A stretch of DNA of 36,242 nt. Origin: Candidatus Gastranaerophilales bacterium. Its GTDB lineage: Bacteria > Cyanobacteriota > Vampirovibrionia > Gastranaerophilales > Gastranaerophilaceae. Shown piece after piece: positions 1-7,492 of the stretch. The stretch is taken from NCBI GenBank assembly GCA_910587055.1, contig CAJUKY010000018.1, positions 1-36,242 on the forward strand. Direction: 5' to 3'. The number at the start of each line of letters is the position of its first letter. The first letter of the stretch is position 1. The notes below the pieces were generated by a model, which worked only from the letters and a program-made list of their open reading frames with translations, made no database searches and was not told the DNA's origin. Made by a program: the position numbers and the translations under genes.

Positions 1-20
1 AGATGAACAACTTTTCAATC

Positions 21-52
21 GGCGCGTTTTGTAACCTTACGCGCCTTTTTTT
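21..52 (+). terminator. Rho-independent terminator of an upstream gene outside the window
   Basis: A perfect 7-bp stem, GGCGCGT (21-27) with ACGCGCC (39-45), is followed by seven T residues (46-52). It ends a plus-strand transcript whose gene lies before the window. Bases 1-20 are too short to identify that gene. Confidence 0.9.
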
Positions 53-84
53 ATTGAAAACTGTACCATCTTTTATGTTTCATT

Positions 85-116
85 TATAATTTTCTTATAT
101 GAATAATTTTTAGGAG
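85..116 (+). promoter_or_regulatory. lysS -10 box and ribosome binding site
   Basis: A consensus TATAAT lies at 85-90, but no good -35 box sits at the usual distance (62-67 reads TGTACC). The ribosome binding site AGGAG at 112-116 is 6 nt from the lysS ATG at 123. It lies downstream of a strong terminator, so lysS probably starts its own transcript here. Confidence 0.55.
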
Positions 117-122
117 TGAAAA

Positions 123-1607
123 ATGGAATCGACAAATAATACACTTGATGCGATTAGAGAGGGAAGAATTCAAAAGCTTACCGATTTAATTGATAAAGGA
201 ATAAATCCGTATCCTTATTCTTATGACAGAAATATATCCGCAAATGAACTGCAGAAAAGATATGAAAACCTTGAAGCAGGACAGGAAACGGAAGACAATT
301 ATTCTGTTGCGGGCCGTGTTATGGCAATGAGAAATACGGGTATGTTTATTGACCTTATGGATTCATCAGGAAAAATTCAGATATTCTCTCATAAAGATAA
401 TTTGTCTGAAGATAAACTTGCAATTTTAAAACTTATTGATGTGGGCGATATTGTGGGCTTTTCTGGAACAATCAGAAGAACCCCGAGGGGCGAGCTCAGT
501 ATTAAATCATTGGATTTAAAATTATTATCAAAAGCTTTAAGGCCATTGCCTGAAAAATTCCACGGGCTTGTGGATGTGGATACAAGATACAGAAAAAGAT
601 ATCTTGATTTGGTTGTAAATCAGGATGTCCGCGATACATTCAAAAAAAGAAGCCTTATTATTCAAAAAATCAGGGAATATTTAATCAAAGAAGGGTTTTT
701 GGAAGTTGAAACTCCTATGCTGCAAACGCAGGCAGGGGGAGCATCCGCAAGACCGTTTGAAACTTTTCATAATGCGCTTTCAATGCCTATGTTTCTAAGA
801 ATAGCGCCTGAATTACATTTAAAAAGGCTTTTGGTCGGCGGTTTGAATGAGAAAATTTTTGAACTTAACCGCAACTTTAGAAACGAAGGTATTGATATCC
901 GCCATAATCCTGAATTTACAATGATGGAATTATATCAGGCATATGCTGATTATAACGATATGATGGTATTGATGGAAAATATGATAGCTTCTGTTGCGAT
1001 GGACGTTTTAGGCACGACAAAAATTACATATCAGGGCAAGGAGCTTGATTTAACACCTCCATGGGACAGAAAAACAATGCTCGGTGCCATTAAAGAATAT
1101 ACAGGGGTTGATTTTAACGAACTTCTAACCGTTGAAGAAGCGGGCGCTGAAGCAAAGAAAATGGGTATTGAGGTTGAAGAATCAGACAGCTGGGGTAAGA
1201 TTTTAGATAAAATATTTGAAGAAAAGGTTGAACCGAAATTAATCCAGCCTGTACATATTCTTGATTATCCGAGGGATATTTCACCTTTAGCCAAGGTGCA
1301 CAGGGATAATCCGAGATTGACCGAAAGATTTGAAACAAGAATAAACGGCTGGGAGGTTTCAAACGCATTTTCTGAATTGACCGATCCGATTGACCAGAGA
1401 AACAGATTTGAAGCGCAGGCAAAAGCAAGAGCAATGGGCGATGAAGAAGCCATGCCTATTGATGAAGATTTTATTGAAGCACTTGAAGTCGGTATGCCTC
1501 CTGCAGGCGGTATGGGAATAGGGATTGACAGAATTGTTATGCTTTTAACCGATTCTCCTTCAATCCGCGATGTTATCGCATTTCCTACAATGCGCCCGAG
1601 GGCATAA
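123..1607 (+). CDS. lysS: Lysine--tRNA ligase, class II
   Basis: This is cytosolic lysyl-tRNA synthetase, which charges tRNA(Lys) with lysine using ATP. The 494-residue length is normal for bacterial class II LysRS. An N-terminal OB-fold anticodon-binding domain (about residues 55-150, with VAGRVMAMRNTGMFIDLMD) precedes the class II catalytic core. Motif 2 reads FRNEGIDIRHNPEFTMMELY and motif 3 reads GMGIGIDRIVML near the C-terminus. The ATG at 123 has AGGAG 6 nt upstream. The gene stands alone between a terminator at 21-52 and one at 1643-1675. Nothing in it looks truncated or unusual. Confidence 0.97.
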   Translation: MESTNNTLDAIREGRIQKLTDLIDKGINPYPYSYDRNISANELQKRYENLEAGQETEDNYSVAGRVMAMRNTGMFIDLMDSSGKIQIFSHKDNLSEDKLAILKLIDVGDIVGFSGTIRRTPRGELSIKSLDLKLLSKALRPLPEKFHGLVDVDTRYRKRYLDLVVNQDVRDTFKKRSLIIQKIREYLIKEGFLEVETPMLQTQAGGASARPFETFHNALSMPMFLRIAPELHLKRLLVGGLNEKIFELNRNFRNEGIDIRHNPEFTMMELYQAYADYNDMMVLMENMIASVAMDVLGTTKITYQGKELDLTPPWDRKTMLGAIKEYTGVDFNELLTVEEAGAEAKKMGIEVEESDSWGKILDKIFEEKVEPKLIQPVHILDYPRDISPLAKVHRDNPRLTERFETRINGWEVSNAFSELTDPIDQRNRFEAQAKARAMGDEEAMPIDEDFIEALEVGMPPAGGMGIGIDRIVMLLTDSPSIRDVIAFPTMRPRA

Positions 1608-1642
1608 CTTCAAGGAAAAGAGCCGGAAAGCTGCTTTATGAC

Positions 1643-1675
1643 AAATGCCTCTGTATTTTGATACGGGGCATTTTT
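1643..1675 (+). terminator. lysS terminator
   Basis: The stem AAATGCC...GGCATTT has an 11-bp pairing with one bulged T (about 1645-1671), a TTTG loop and a run of T at 1671-1675. It sits 36 nt after the lysS stop and touches the 3' end of the convergent acetyltransferase gene. Confidence 0.8.
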
Positions 1676-2120
1676 ACAACTCTTTTTTTAGATAAATCAT
1701 ATCTTTTAATTGAATTCCGTTTTCAATAATCAGATGAGGGTAATTATCCGTAAAGAAATTTTTTATACGTGAAAATTCTTTAAAGCCGAATTTTTTGTAA
1801 AAATTTAAGGTTTTGTGGTTTTCTCCGGTGCCAAGGATTATATATTTGAAATGTTTTTGATATTTTTTAAAGATGAAATTCAATAAAAATGTTGCACAGC
1901 CTTGATTTTGGAATTTCGGATAAGTTGCAAGATTTTTAATTTCAATTGTATTTTGATTAACGGATAAAGTAACACAGATTGATTTTAAAATGCCTGTATC
2001 ATAGAGAGCATAGAGGTTTCCATCTTTGAGGTATTTATAGACCATAGTTTCTTCTTCATCGCCGATTAGAAGAATATCCATAAATTTTTCTTTATTTGTT
2101 AAAATTTCTTTAATTTCCAT
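1674..2120 (-). CDS. GNAT-family N-acetyltransferase
   Basis: This 148-residue protein has the GNAT fold signature. A central strand (NTIEIKNLATYPKFQ) leads into the acetyl-CoA pyrophosphate loop QNQGCATFLL, the usual (Q/R)xxGx(G/A). A later segment, NHKTLNFYKKFGFKEF, is the typical 'N...A..FY.k.GF' motif near the C-terminus. It should transfer an acetyl group from acetyl-CoA to an amine, but the substrate cannot be read from the sequence. It lies 48 nt downstream of the Xer recombinase gene on the same strand and may be cotranscribed. The ribosome binding site before its ATG is weak. Confidence 0.85.
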   Translation of the reverse strand: MEIKEILTNKEKFMDILLIGDEEETMVYKYLKDGNLYALYDTGILKSICVTLSVNQNTIEIKNLATYPKFQNQGCATFLLNFIFKKYQKHFKYIILGTGENHKTLNFYKKFGFKEFSRIKNFFTDNYPHLIIENGIQLKDMIYLKKEL

Positions 2121-2168
2121 AAAACTAGCGGGTAAGCGGGAATTATGCTCAACAGTTAGCTGTGTATG

Positions 2169-3038
2169 TCAGCCGTTTATGGCAAAATACACTTCTTTTA
2201 AGTGTTTTTTACTTATGTGGGTGTAAATTTGCGTGGTGACAATGTTTTCATGGCCGAGTAATTCCTGTACTACTCTTAAATCCGCGCCATTTTCCAGAAG
2301 GTGTGTTGCAAATGTATGGCGTATTGTGTGAGGAGAGATTGATTTATTTATAATGGAGCCAAGGTTTCTAATAAATGTGTAAACCCACTGGCGCGTGATT
2401 TTTTCACCGAAATCATTTAAGAAAGCTTTATTTAAAGCTTTCCTTTTTGAAGTTGAGATTTGAAGCGCTGCTTCTCTTTCTTTAAAATAAGCATTCAGTG
2501 CTGTTTTTGCCTTTGCACCAAACGGAATAATGCGTTCTTTTGCGCCTTTTCCCATAGTTTTTATTGAATTATTTTTAAAATCAATATTTTTAATTTCTAA
2601 TTCCACAAGTTCCGATACACGGAGTCCTGTAGCGTAAAGAAGCTCAAAAACGGCCTGTTCCCTTAAATCCATCTTTTCTTTGAACATTTTTTCAATTTCA
2701 TCCATATTTATAACTTTAGGAAGTTTTTTTGAAACTTTGGGAGTCACGATACTTAAAGACGGATTTTTTTTGATGTTATAAACGGAGCATAAATATCTGT
2801 AAAAGCCTTTAATGGAGGCAATTTTTCTTGTTATGGTAGAAGGGTTGCAATGGTCTTTTCCAAGATGCTTAATGTATTCGCTTAAATGGCTTCTTTGAAT
2901 TTCTTCGATATTATTTATTTTATTAAAATATTCCAGGAACAAAAAAAGGTCGTTTTTATAAGCGGCAACAGTATTTGCGCTAAGGCCGCGCTCAATTTCA
3001 AGATAAGATAAATAATTACTCACAAGTTCTAAAATCAT
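2169..3038 (-). CDS. xerD: Tyrosine recombinase of the XerC/XerD family
   Basis: A 289-residue tyrosine recombinase, close to the usual 295-300 of XerC/XerD. These enzymes resolve chromosome dimers at dif during division. The N-terminal SAM-like DNA-binding domain spans about residues 1-90 and the catalytic domain about 105-285. The catalytic set is complete: Arg140 (ATGLRVSEL), Lys164 (GKGAKER), His237-x-x-Arg240 (HTIRH), His263 (LGHENI) and nucleophile Tyr272 (IYTH). No dif site or mobile element was recognised nearby, which favours a housekeeping Xer protein over an integrase. XerC and XerD cannot be told apart from this window, so the symbol is a best guess. Confidence 0.85.
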   Translation of the reverse strand: MILELVSNYLSYLEIERGLSANTVAAYKNDLFLFLEYFNKINNIEEIQRSHLSEYIKHLGKDHCNPSTITRKIASIKGFYRYLCSVYNIKKNPSLSIVTPKVSKKLPKVINMDEIEKMFKEKMDLREQAVFELLYATGLRVSELVELEIKNIDFKNNSIKTMGKGAKERIIPFGAKAKTALNAYFKEREAALQISTSKRKALNKAFLNDFGEKITRQWVYTFIRNLGSIINKSISPHTIRHTFATHLLENGADLRVVQELLGHENIVTTQIYTHISKKHLKEVYFAING

Positions 3039-3142
3039 AAAGGCATTTTATACTTATTTTCTGCCCCGCGCAAGGATTATCGGGAGGATTTTTAAGAAAT
3101 AACCTGTTAATTGATAATATTTTAAAATAAAATTTTTAGCAA

Positions 3143-3187
3143 AAGGAGGAACGGTAATTTATGAAAAAACCATTACTGTCTTTTTAG
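3143..3187 (+). other. Strong Shine-Dalgarno, 8-codon mini-ORF and terminator-like hairpin
   Basis: AAGGAGG (3143-3149) precedes an ATG at 3161 that opens an 8-codon frame (MKKPLLSF, stop at 3185-3187). The arms ACGGTAAT (3151-3158) and ATTACTGT (3172-3179) pair over 8 bp with one G-T, followed by CTTTTT. Both neighbouring genes are on the minus strand, so this may be a short plus-strand leader transcript. It may instead be only a weak two-way terminator. No convincing promoter was found. The rest of the 3039-3239 gap holds the repeat at 3187-3221. Confidence 0.35.
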
Positions 3188-3221
3188 ATTGCCGCAGTCG
3201 TTAACACTCCTTCGCAATGAC
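3187..3221 (-). repeat. CATTGCGA...GCAATC-type intergenic repeat, single copy here
   Basis: On the minus strand this reads GTCATTGCGAAGGAG, then TGTTAACGAC, then TGCGGCAATC. The ends ATTGC/GCAAT are complementary and a GTTAAC palindrome lies near the centre. It resembles the widespread short intergenic repeats of the form GTCATTGCGAGG...GAAGCAATC known from many bacterial genomes. Only one copy was noticed in this window. Confidence 0.5.
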
Positions 3222-3239
3222 AAATTATTAATGCAAAAT

Positions 3240-3842
3240 TTATTTATTATTTACAAAAGAAGGCATTTCATTTTTTGCCATTTTTAATACTGTATACTGC
3301 TGCCTTGCTTTTTCAAGCTCTTCTTGAGTTTGGGCCTCTTTTGCCGCATTATCAACCTGTTTATACAAATCCTGTTCAATTCTGTTTGAAGCAAGGTAAA
3401 CATCCATTTCTTCGGCTTTTTTATGAGCGTTTACTTTGCCTTTATACATTGATTTCGGGGCATTAAATGCAGCATAAAGCCCTGCGAGAACTCCAATAAC
3501 GCCTATAATTATAGCGGCGGATGAAGCGAGCCCGAGGGCAAATTTTTTCCCGCTGTGCTGTACATTTTTATAATTTTTATTTGCAAGCTTTTGCCCTGCA
3601 TTAAAGGCATCTTCAATAATGGTTGTATCATCAAAAACAATTTCGCATACTGCTTTTGCGCCAAATCCAAGCCCTGCAATTAAAGAAGCTTTTACAACAT
3701 CCAGCTGTTCAAGCGGTTTGCTGATAGGATTTTCCGCATCATGCTGAATACCATTATTGCCGGTTTTTTTTGCGGATGCAGAATTCTTTGTAAAATTAAC
3801 ATATTTTACATTATTAAAACTGTTAACGGTGTTAATATTCAT
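3240..3842 (-). CDS. Tagged small membrane protein, paralogue of its upstream neighbour
   Basis: A 200-residue protein of unknown function. It begins MNINTVNSF and reaches the tag-like NFTK at residues 16-19. Hydrophobic stretches lie near 50-66 and 104-127 (SSAAIIIGVIGVLAGLYAAF). The C-terminal half is charged and probably coiled-coil. Directly after the second hydrophobic segment comes YKGKVNAHKKAEEMDVY (133-149), which matches YHTKINATVNKKEMDVY in the gene just upstream. The two genes are 1 nt apart, so they are surely cotranscribed and probably arose by tandem duplication. Expected location is the membrane. No enzymatic motif was seen. Confidence 0.75.
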   Translation of the reverse strand: MNINTVNSFNNVKYVNFTKNSASAKKTGNNGIQHDAENPISKPLEQLDVVKASLIAGLGFGAKAVCEIVFDDTTIIEDAFNAGQKLANKNYKNVQHSGKKFALGLASSAAIIIGVIGVLAGLYAAFNAPKSMYKGKVNAHKKAEEMDVYLASNRIEQDLYKQVDNAAKEAQTQEELEKARQQYTVLKMAKNEMPSFVNNK

Positions 3843-3843
3843 T

Positions 3844-4341
3844 TTAAATGCTTGTAAGCCCTACTGCTGAAGCGTTTGCTTTGTTACCCATCTGCCATTG
3901 CATATTGTAGCGTAATTTATCATCTAAAGAGGTGTCTTCGTTTTGAATTTCTGCGTGAACCTCTTTTGCCAAGTCTTTCTTTAATTCTTTATCAACCGTG
4001 TAAACATCCATTTCTTTTTTATTTACGGTAGCATTAATTTTTGTATGATAAAGTTTAGTGGGGAGGCTGAGCGCTAAAGTTATAAGGCCTGCTGCCGCAC
4101 CTATTAATAGAGGAAGCTTGCTGTAAATTTTACATCCTTCGCCTTTAAGGAGAGCTGTTATTCCGGCACCGATTGCACCGGCACAAAGAGAAGTGCCGAC
4201 GGATGATAATATTGCAAGGTTTCTTTCCGTTTTGATATTTACAGGGTTATCATATCTTTGTTCATTGTTGTTTTCGGTGTTACCCTTGAAGCTTTGTGCT
4301 CTGTTATTAAATGAATAAGCTTTGATACCTGAAACGTTCAT
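3844..4341 (-). CDS. FKG-tagged small membrane protein
   Basis: A 165-residue protein of unknown function, first gene of a two-gene unit. It begins MNVSGIKAYSFNNRAQSFKG, with the tag SFKG at 17-20. Two hydrophobic segments (about 43-65 and 76-95, LLIGAAAGLITLALSLP) are followed by YHTKINATVNKKEMDVY (98-114) and a charged helix ending near residue 140. Topology and motif match the downstream paralogue. The start is supported by AGGAG 6-7 nt before the ATG. I infer a membrane-hairpin protein with a cytosolic tail, but have no functional call. Confidence 0.75.
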   Translation of the reverse strand: MNVSGIKAYSFNNRAQSFKGNTENNNEQRYDNPVNIKTERNLAILSSVGTSLCAGAIGAGITALLKGEGCKIYSKLPLLIGAAAGLITLALSLPTKLYHTKINATVNKKEMDVYTVDKELKKDLAKEVHAEIQNEDTSLDDKLRYNMQWQMGNKANASAVGLTSI

Positions 4342-4450
4342 AAAATTTCTCCTGATTTACAAATATTTGATACCTGTATAATACATGTAAATAATAAAAA
4401 TTGCCTATTCTTTAAGATTTTTTAAGACTAATTTTTTTATCAAAAATATT

Positions 4451-4477
4451 AAAAAAGGCGGATTTTATATCCGCCTT
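4451..4477 (-). terminator. ftsZ terminator
   Basis: On the minus strand, AAGGCGGAT pairs perfectly with ATCCGCCTT (4469-4477 and 4455-4463) around a 5-nt loop, followed by a T run (4451-4456). It lies about 20 nt past the ftsZ stop. Confidence 0.92.
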
Positions 4478-4496
4478 AAAATTATTAATTATTTTA

Positions 4497-5693
4497 TTAT
4501 CTTTTTGGATTTAAAAATTCAGGAATATCTAATAAACCGCCGCCTGCAGGTTCATGAGAAGGTCTTGAAGGTTCAAATAAAGATTGATTTGGTGCAGCAG
4601 GCGTTTGAGATGAAGGTTTATTTCCTAAATCAGAGAATGATAAACCGCCGCCAAAGATATCAGCCGCGCTCAATTTTCTTTCCTGAGCCTGCGGAGCGTT
4701 GTTATCTTTTAATTGGAAACCTGTTGCAATAACCGTAATTTGAATTTCCCCTTGGATTCTGTCATCAATAACAGAACCGAAGATAACTTCTGCATTATCT
4801 GCAACCGCATCGTGAATAACACTTGCGGCTTCATTTACTTCATGAAGTGTCATATCGGGGCCGCCTGAAACGTTCATAATGATGCCGGTTGCACCATTGA
4901 TTGATGTTTCAAGAAGTTTTGAATTAATTGCGAGTTTAGCGGCTTCCATTGCCCTACCTTCACCTGAAGCTTTACCGATACCCATCAATGCTGAACCTGA
5001 AGCCTGCATAACAGCTCTTACATCGGCAAAGTCAACGTTGATTAATCCGGGGATTACGATGATATCTGAAATACCTTGAACACCGCGTAAGAGAACTTCA
5101 TCAACAACAAGGAAAGCTTCTCTCATTGTTGTTCTTCTTTCAACTACTTCAATTAATTTATCATTGGGGATTACAATAAGAGCGTCAACATTTTCTTTTA
5201 ATTTTTCTAAGCCTGCAACGGCTTGATTCATACGTTTTTTGCCTTCAAAACCAAACGGCTTTGTAACAACACCGATTGTGAGGGCACCTAATTCTTTGGC
5301 AATTTTTGCAACAACCGGAGCAGCACCCGTTCCTGTTCCGCCGCCCATACCTGCCGTTACAAATACCATATCGGAACCGTCAAGAGCAACCAATAAATCT
5401 TCTCTTGATTCTTCCGCCGCTTTTTCACCAACTGAAGGGTCGCCGCCTGCGCCGAGTCCGCTTGTCAGCTTAGCGCCTAATTGTATTTTTTTCGGGGCTG
5501 AAGACATTTCAAGAACCTGAGCATCGGTATTCATTGCCCAGAATTCAACACCGCCTAAGCCCGCTTTTATCATTCGGTTAACAGCATTTCCGCCGCCGCC
5601 GCCAACACCTATAACTTTTATATTGGCTTGAGAAGAATATCTGCTGTAATCGGTTGTTTTTCTTTCGTAGTTATCTAGTCTGAACTTTTCCAC
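4497..5693 (-). CDS. ftsZ: Cell division protein FtsZ
   Basis: FtsZ is the tubulin-like GTPase that forms the division ring at midcell. The 398-residue protein shows the N-terminal GTP-binding start (IKVIGVGGGGGNAVNRMI, about 25-42), the tubulin signature GGGTGTGAAP (117-126) and the T7 synergy loop region INVDFADVRAVM. A Pro/Ser/Gln-rich linker leads to the C-terminal peptide LDIPEFLNPKR, which normally binds FtsA/SepF/ZipA-type partners. The start is GTG at 5693, with GAGG about 10 nt upstream. It is transcribed divergently from glnA and ends in its own terminator. There is no ftsA or ftsQ next to it, so it lies outside the usual dcw cluster order. Confidence 0.97.
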   Translation of the reverse strand: MEKFRLDNYERKTTDYSRYSSQANIKVIGVGGGGGNAVNRMIKAGLGGVEFWAMNTDAQVLEMSSAPKKIQLGAKLTSGLGAGGDPSVGEKAAEESREDLLVALDGSDMVFVTAGMGGGTGTGAAPVVAKIAKELGALTIGVVTKPFGFEGKKRMNQAVAGLEKLKENVDALIVIPNDKLIEVVERRTTMREAFLVVDEVLLRGVQGISDIIVIPGLINVDFADVRAVMQASGSALMGIGKASGEGRAMEAAKLAINSKLLETSINGATGIIMNVSGGPDMTLHEVNEAASVIHDAVADNAEVIFGSVIDDRIQGEIQITVIATGFQLKDNNAPQAQERKLSAADIFGGGLSFSDLGNKPSSQTPAAPNQSLFEPSRPSHEPAGGGLLDIPEFLNPKR

Positions 5694-5895
5694 TTTATGT
5701 GACCCTCATATTGTTTTAAACGTTTTTGAATATTATTTGGCATTATTTGTGAAGTATCTTTACCTATTACTATATGTAAAAAGCATGAATAAGTAAAGCT
5801 TTTAATATAATTATCCGCAAATTTTAACAAAATTCAATTAATTTTTACACAACTTAATGTTTTTGCAGTATGCACAGCCGATGTTTTACTACTTT

Positions 5896-5946
5896 TGTAA
5901 CAAATGTTACAGTTTTTTGACTTAATATGCCATGATGGGGCATAAT
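5896..5946 (+). promoter_or_regulatory. NtcA/CRP-type palindrome and glnA promoter region
   Basis: TGTA (5896-5899), 8 nt, then TACA (5908-5911) matches the NtcA consensus GTA-N8-TAC; the inner arms GTAAC/GTTAC are perfectly complementary. Twenty nt after TAC is CATGAT (5931-5936), a possible -10 at the spacing typical of NtcA-activated promoters. A second inverted repeat, TATGCC (5926-5931) with GGCATA (5939-5944), overlaps this. The regulator itself is not in the window. The rest of the 5694-5986 gap is AT-rich and presumably holds the ftsZ promoter, which I could not fix. Confidence 0.55.
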
Positions 5947-5992
5947 GGATGAAGTGTTTAAAAGCCGATATAAATTTTAAGGAGAAATGAAA

Positions 5993-7345
5993 ATGGATTT
6001 TATCCCTGAACAAGGAAAAGCATTAACAAAAGAAGAAATTAAAAGCATTATTGAAAAAAATAATGTACATTTTATAAGGCTTCAATTTGTTGATATCAAC
6101 GGTAAAGTGAAAAATATGGCAGTACCTGCCGCACAGATTGATAAAGTTTTAAATAATGAATGTATGCTGGATGGTTCATCAATCAAGGGTTTTAGAAGCA
6201 TTGAAACATCAGATATGTATTTTTATCCTGATTTATCAACATTTTCGCTCCTTCCTTGGAGAAAAAATGAAGAAGAAGGCACAAATGTTGCAAGAATTAT
6301 CTGCGATATTCATAATGCTGACGGAACACCTTTTGAAGGCTGCCCCAGATGCAACTTAAAAAGAGTTATAAAAGAAGCACAGGATATGGGATATATTTTA
6401 AATGTCGGTCCTGAAGCTGAATTTTTCTTATTTAATATGGATGAAAAAGGAAACCCGACACTTGAAACTCATGATAAAGCGGGATATTACGATGTAGGCC
6501 CCGATGACAGAGGTGAAAATGTCCGTGCGCAGATGGTTGAAACTTTAAAGAAAATGGGTTTTGATATTGAAGCAAGCCACCACGAAGTAGCAGACGGGCA
6601 GCATGAGATTGATTTTAAATATGCTGATGCTTTGACTACGGCTGATAATGTTGTTTCTTTTAAATATGCAGTAAAAGCAGTTGCCGCTAAAAATAATTTA
6701 TATGCAACATTTATGCCGAAACCTGTATTCGGTATAAACGGTTCAGGTATGCACTGTAACGTTTCATTGTTTAAAGACGGTAAAAACGCTTTTTATGATG
6801 AAAATGCGCCGTATCAATTATCAAACGAAGCAATGTATTCCATAGGTTCACTGCTTGAAAATGTTATGGGTTTTACGGCTGTAGCCAATCCTTCCGTAAA
6901 CAGCTATAAAAGGCTTGTTCCCGGGTATGAGGCGCCTGTTTATCTTGCATGGTCTTTAGCAAACAGAAGCGCGCTTATAAGAGTGCCCGCTAAACGCGGA
7001 AACGGTACAAGAATTGAATTGCGTTCACCTGATCCTTCCTGCAACCCTTATTTAACATTTGCCGTAATGCTTACGGCTATGCTTGAAGGCATTAAAAATA
7101 AAACCAATCCGCCGAAGCAAACAGAAGAAAATATTTATGAAATGAGCGCTAAAGAAAGAAAAGAAAAAGGCATAGCTTCACTTCCGGGCGCTTTAAATGA
7201 AGCAATTTATTTAATGAAAAAGAATGAACTTGTAAAGAAAGCGCTTGGCGAACATATTTACAATGAATTTGTATCATCAAAAGAAAAAGAATGGGATGAT
7301 TACAGAACAAAAGTTTCAGAATGGGAAATCAGAAATTATCTGTAA
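5993..7345 (+). CDS. glnA: Glutamine synthetase type I
   Basis: This cytosolic enzyme makes glutamine from glutamate, ammonia and ATP, the main entry of ammonium into metabolism. The protein is 450 residues from this start. Conserved blocks include MLDGSSIKGF, the metal/glutamate-binding GPEAEFFLF, the ATP-site region NGSGMHCNVS and the glutamate loop NRSALIRVP. The C-terminus, YRTKVSEWEIRNYL, and the ~450-residue length resemble short GSI-alpha enzymes rather than the longer GSI-beta type. A Tyr is present in ENIYEMS, but adenylylation cannot be inferred. AAGGAG (5979-5984) is 8 nt from the ATG at 5993 but only 2 nt from the one at 5987, so 5993 is preferred. An NtcA-like palindrome lies about 85 nt upstream. 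Confidence 0.96.
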   Translation: MDFIPEQGKALTKEEIKSIIEKNNVHFIRLQFVDINGKVKNMAVPAAQIDKVLNNECMLDGSSIKGFRSIETSDMYFYPDLSTFSLLPWRKNEEEGTNVARIICDIHNADGTPFEGCPRCNLKRVIKEAQDMGYILNVGPEAEFFLFNMDEKGNPTLETHDKAGYYDVGPDDRGENVRAQMVETLKKMGFDIEASHHEVADGQHEIDFKYADALTTADNVVSFKYAVKAVAAKNNLYATFMPKPVFGINGSGMHCNVSLFKDGKNAFYDENAPYQLSNEAMYSIGSLLENVMGFTAVANPSVNSYKRLVPGYEAPVYLAWSLANRSALIRVPAKRGNGTRIELRSPDPSCNPYLTFAVMLTAMLEGIKNKTNPPKQTEENIYEMSAKERKEKGIASLPGALNEAIYLMKKNELVKKALGEHIYNEFVSSKEKEWDDYRTKVSEWEIRNYL

Positions 7346-7390
7346 TGCATCTTCTGGCAGGCTTGCCAAAACAGGCTCATAAAGTGTTGA

Positions 7391-7416
7391 AATGCCCTCC
7401 GGTTTGAGGGCATTTT
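7391..7416 (+). terminator. glnA terminator
   Basis: AATGCCCTC (7391-7399) and GAGGGCATT (7406-7414) form a perfect 9-bp stem with a 6-nt loop, followed by TTTGTT. A smaller hairpin, TGGCA/TGCCA, lies just before it. Confidence 0.93.
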
Positions 7417-7492
7417 GTTACAAAAACAGCAAAATTATTTAATCTCAGGTTTTATTTTAACAAGAAAGTTTTACATAAAAAGGCACGGCTGA

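Noticed and set aside
2169..3038. Integrase of a mobile element
   Set aside because: Length and sequence fit a housekeeping XerC/XerD. No attachment-site repeats, transposase or phage genes are nearby.
5860..5992. Cyanobacterial glnA RNA motif (glutamine riboswitch) before glnA
   Set aside because: The short leader does not show the conserved three-way junction bases; the only clear signals are DNA palindromes.
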